A stretch of 36,394 nt of DNA from Nitriliruptoraceae bacterium (GTDB taxonomy: Bacteria > Actinomycetota > Nitriliruptoria > Nitriliruptorales > Nitriliruptoraceae), in NCBI GenBank assembly GCA_003563915.1, contig PWTE01000012.1, positions 1-36,394 of the forward strand. The letters run 5' to 3'. Below are positions 34,926-36,394 of the stretch, piece after piece. Within the stretch, counting starts at the first letter, position 1. Each line of letters begins with the position of its first letter. The position numbers were made by a program, and so were the translations under genes. The notes under the pieces are model-generated. The model did not search any database. It was not told the DNA's origin and saw only the letters and a program-made list of their open reading frames with translations.

Positions 34926-36394
34926 ATGACGGACGGCCGCACGGACGTCGCAGGCGTCGACGTCTCGACCGAGCACTACCTCGGGGGACGGCGCGTCGGC
35001 TCGCCGTCGACCTTCGAGGATCGCTCGCCGCTCGACTGGTCGTGGAAGCTCGCGGACGTCGCGCGCGGTGACGGCGACACGGCGGCGGCTGCCGTCGCTG
35101 CGGCCGAAGCGGCCTTCCCCGACTGGGCGGCGCTCGGGCCGCAGGGCCGCGCGGAGCACCTCCACCGCCTGGCCGACCTGATCGATGCCAACGCGGAGCG
35201 CATCGCGCAGGTCGAGTGCGCCGACATGGCGATGCTGCTCGAGAGCCTCCAGGCCCGCGTCATCCCGCGTGGGGCGGCGAACCTGCGCAACTACGCCGAC
35301 CTGGCCGTCGCCCACGAGGAACGGGTGTGGGCGTCCAAGGGGACGCAGAACCGCGTCATCCGTATGCCGGCCGGTCCGGCCGTGATCATCACCCCGTGGA
35401 ACGCGCCGTGGCTGCTGTCGACCTGGAAGCTCGCGCCCGCCCTGGCCGCCGGCAACCCGGTGATCCTGAAGCCGGCCGAGTGGTCGCCGTTGTCCGCGTC
35501 CCTGCTCGCGGACCTCGCCGACGAGGCCGGGCTGCTGCCGGGGGTCCTCAACGTCGTGCAGGGCATCGGCGAGGAGGTCGGCGCCGCGCTGGTCAGTGAT
35601 CCGCGGGTGGCGCGGATCTCCTTCACCGGCTCACCGGAGGCGGCCCGCCACATCGGCGTCGCCGCCGCCCGCAACATCGTCCCGTTCACCGCGGAACTCG
35701 GCGGCAAGGGGCCGCTGATCGTGTTCGAGGACGCCGACCTCGACGCCGCCGCGAAGAAGGCGGCGGGGCAGTACGACGACAGCGGGCAGGTCTGCCTCGC
35801 CGGCACCCGTCTGCTGGTCCACGCCTCGCTACGCGACGACTTCCTCGAACGCTTCCACACCCACGTCGACGCCGAGGTGCTGGGCGACAGCCGGGACCCG
35901 GCCACCACGATCAGCCCGCTGATCCACCCGGAGCACCTGGACCGGGTCGACGGGTTCGTGCAGCGGGCCCGCGAGGCGGGCGACCAGGTGGTCCGCGGTG
36001 GTCAGCGGGCCGAGGTCAACGGTAACCGGGACGGCCTGTGGTACGAGCCGACCCTGATCGAGCCCGCCTCGAACGAGCACGAGATCGTCCAGCGCGAGGT
36101 CTTCGGCCCGGTCCTGACCTTCCAGACCTTCGAGACCGAGGATGAGGCGATCGCCCTGGCCAACTCCACCGAGTACGGCCTCTCCGGCATCGTCTACACC
36201 ACGGACCGCGAGCGCGCCGAGCGCGTCGGCCGTGCCGTGCGTGCCGGCACCGTGTGGGTCAACACCTTCCTGGTCCGGGACCTCACCGCCCCCTTCGGCG
36301 GCTGCGGCATCTCCGGCATCGGACGCGAGGGCGGGGACTACGCCCTGGAGTTCCACGCCGACCTCAAGACCCTGCAGATCCTCGAGGACTCGAC
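34926..36394 (+). CDS. aldehyde dehydrogenase (3' end cut by window edge)
   Basis: 489 residues are visible with no stop, so the gene is nearly complete (family about 480-500). It oxidises an aldehyde to an acid with NAD(P). The coenzyme motif PWNAPW, the general base in TAELGGKGP (E257) and the nucleophile in SGQVCLAGTR (C290) are in the normal order and spacing. EVFGPVLTFQTFETEDEAIA is the typical C-terminal motif. Start ATG 34926 has GAGG about 7 bases upstream. The position next to module C, with a PuuD-like hydrolase and a GS-like ligase nearby, suggests a role like PuuC in amine degradation. The exact aldehyde is not known. Confidence 0.93.
   Translation, partial: MTDGRTDVAGVDVSTEHYLGGRRVGSPSTFEDRSPLDWSWKLADVARGDGDTAAAAVAAAEAAFPDWAALGPQGRAEHLHRLADLIDANAERIAQVECADMAMLLESLQARVIPRGAANLRNYADLAVAHEERVWASKGTQNRVIRMPAGPAVIITPWNAPWLLSTWKLAPALAAGNPVILKPAEWSPLSASLLADLADEAGLLPGVLNVVQGIGEEVGAALVSDPRVARISFTGSPEAARHIGVAAARNIVPFTAELGGKGPLIVFEDADLDAAAKKAAGQYDDSGQVCLAGTRLLVHASLRDDFLERFHTHVDAEVLGDSRDPATTISPLIHPEHLDRVDGFVQRAREAGDQVVRGGQRAEVNGNRDGLWYEPTLIEPASNEHEIVQREVFGPVLTFQTFETEDEAIALANSTEYGLSGIVYTTDRERAERVGRAVRAGTVWVNTFLVRDLTAPFGGCGISGIGREGGDYALEFHADLKTLQILEDS

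Overview
The window reads as a stretch of chromosome from a high-GC (roughly 70% G+C by eye) Actinomycetota. Support: GTG and TTG starts are common, coding is dense with ATGA/GTGA overlaps, there is a GDH-180 type NAD-glutamate dehydrogenase, an RsrA-like zinc anti-sigma factor, a CYP124/125-like P450 and DUF4282/DUF1269 proteins. A deep-branching class such as Nitriliruptoria is possible but cannot be shown from this sequence alone. No transposase, prophage, plasmid or CRISPR array is visible.

Region 1 (1-20 kb) is mostly core. A truncated HD-GYP/LuxR regulator (minus) is followed by a tRNA-Ala(GGC) gene with a hairpin terminator (minus). Then come leuS, degV, comEA, comEC, a DUF4282 membrane protein and holA (plus). 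A 1606-residue NAD-glutamate dehydrogenase (minus) sits between holA and rpsT, which often lie close together in other bacteria. lepA, a DUF1269 protein and hemW (plus) complete the block.

Region 2 (20-25.3 kb) holds a Na/Pi cotransporter with a PhoU-like tail (minus), a divergent gamma-glutamyl-GABA hydrolase-like gene with a MarR regulator, a convergent Lrp/AsnC regulator, and a group II PLP amino-acid decarboxylase. The decarboxylase is preceded by a 14-codon leader ORF and a hairpin.

Region 3 (25.3-27 kb, minus) is an operon of an ECF sigma factor, an RsrA-like zinc anti-sigma factor and an ArsM/AS3MT-like methyltransferase. The methyltransferase frame is interrupted by one in-frame TGA exactly where the family has a conserved arsenic-binding cysteine, and the frame stays open and family-like for 75 more codons. 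This is the most striking signal in the window: a candidate selenocysteine-containing methyltransferase under a redox-type sigma/anti-sigma pair. Nonsense mutation or sequence error is the alternative.

Region 4 (27-36.4 kb) is accessory metabolism: a small ABM-like monooxygenase, a class V aminotransferase-like enzyme, a DUF1028 protein, a class I glutamine amidotransferase-like protein, a P450 with a glutamine-synthetase-like ligase, an FAD monooxygenase and an aldehyde dehydrogenase that runs to the window edge. Together with the hydrolase at 21.9 kb these make up a plausible gamma-glutamyl-amine catabolic set. A palindromic promoter module (CGTTCGGNACCGAA placed 2-3 bases before a TAnnCT -10, counting from CCGAAC/CCGAAA) occurs three times: upstream of the hydrolase, of the amidotransferase (divergent from P450/GS) and of the FAD monooxygenase (divergent from the aldehyde dehydrogenase). 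This suggests one regulator controls the set.
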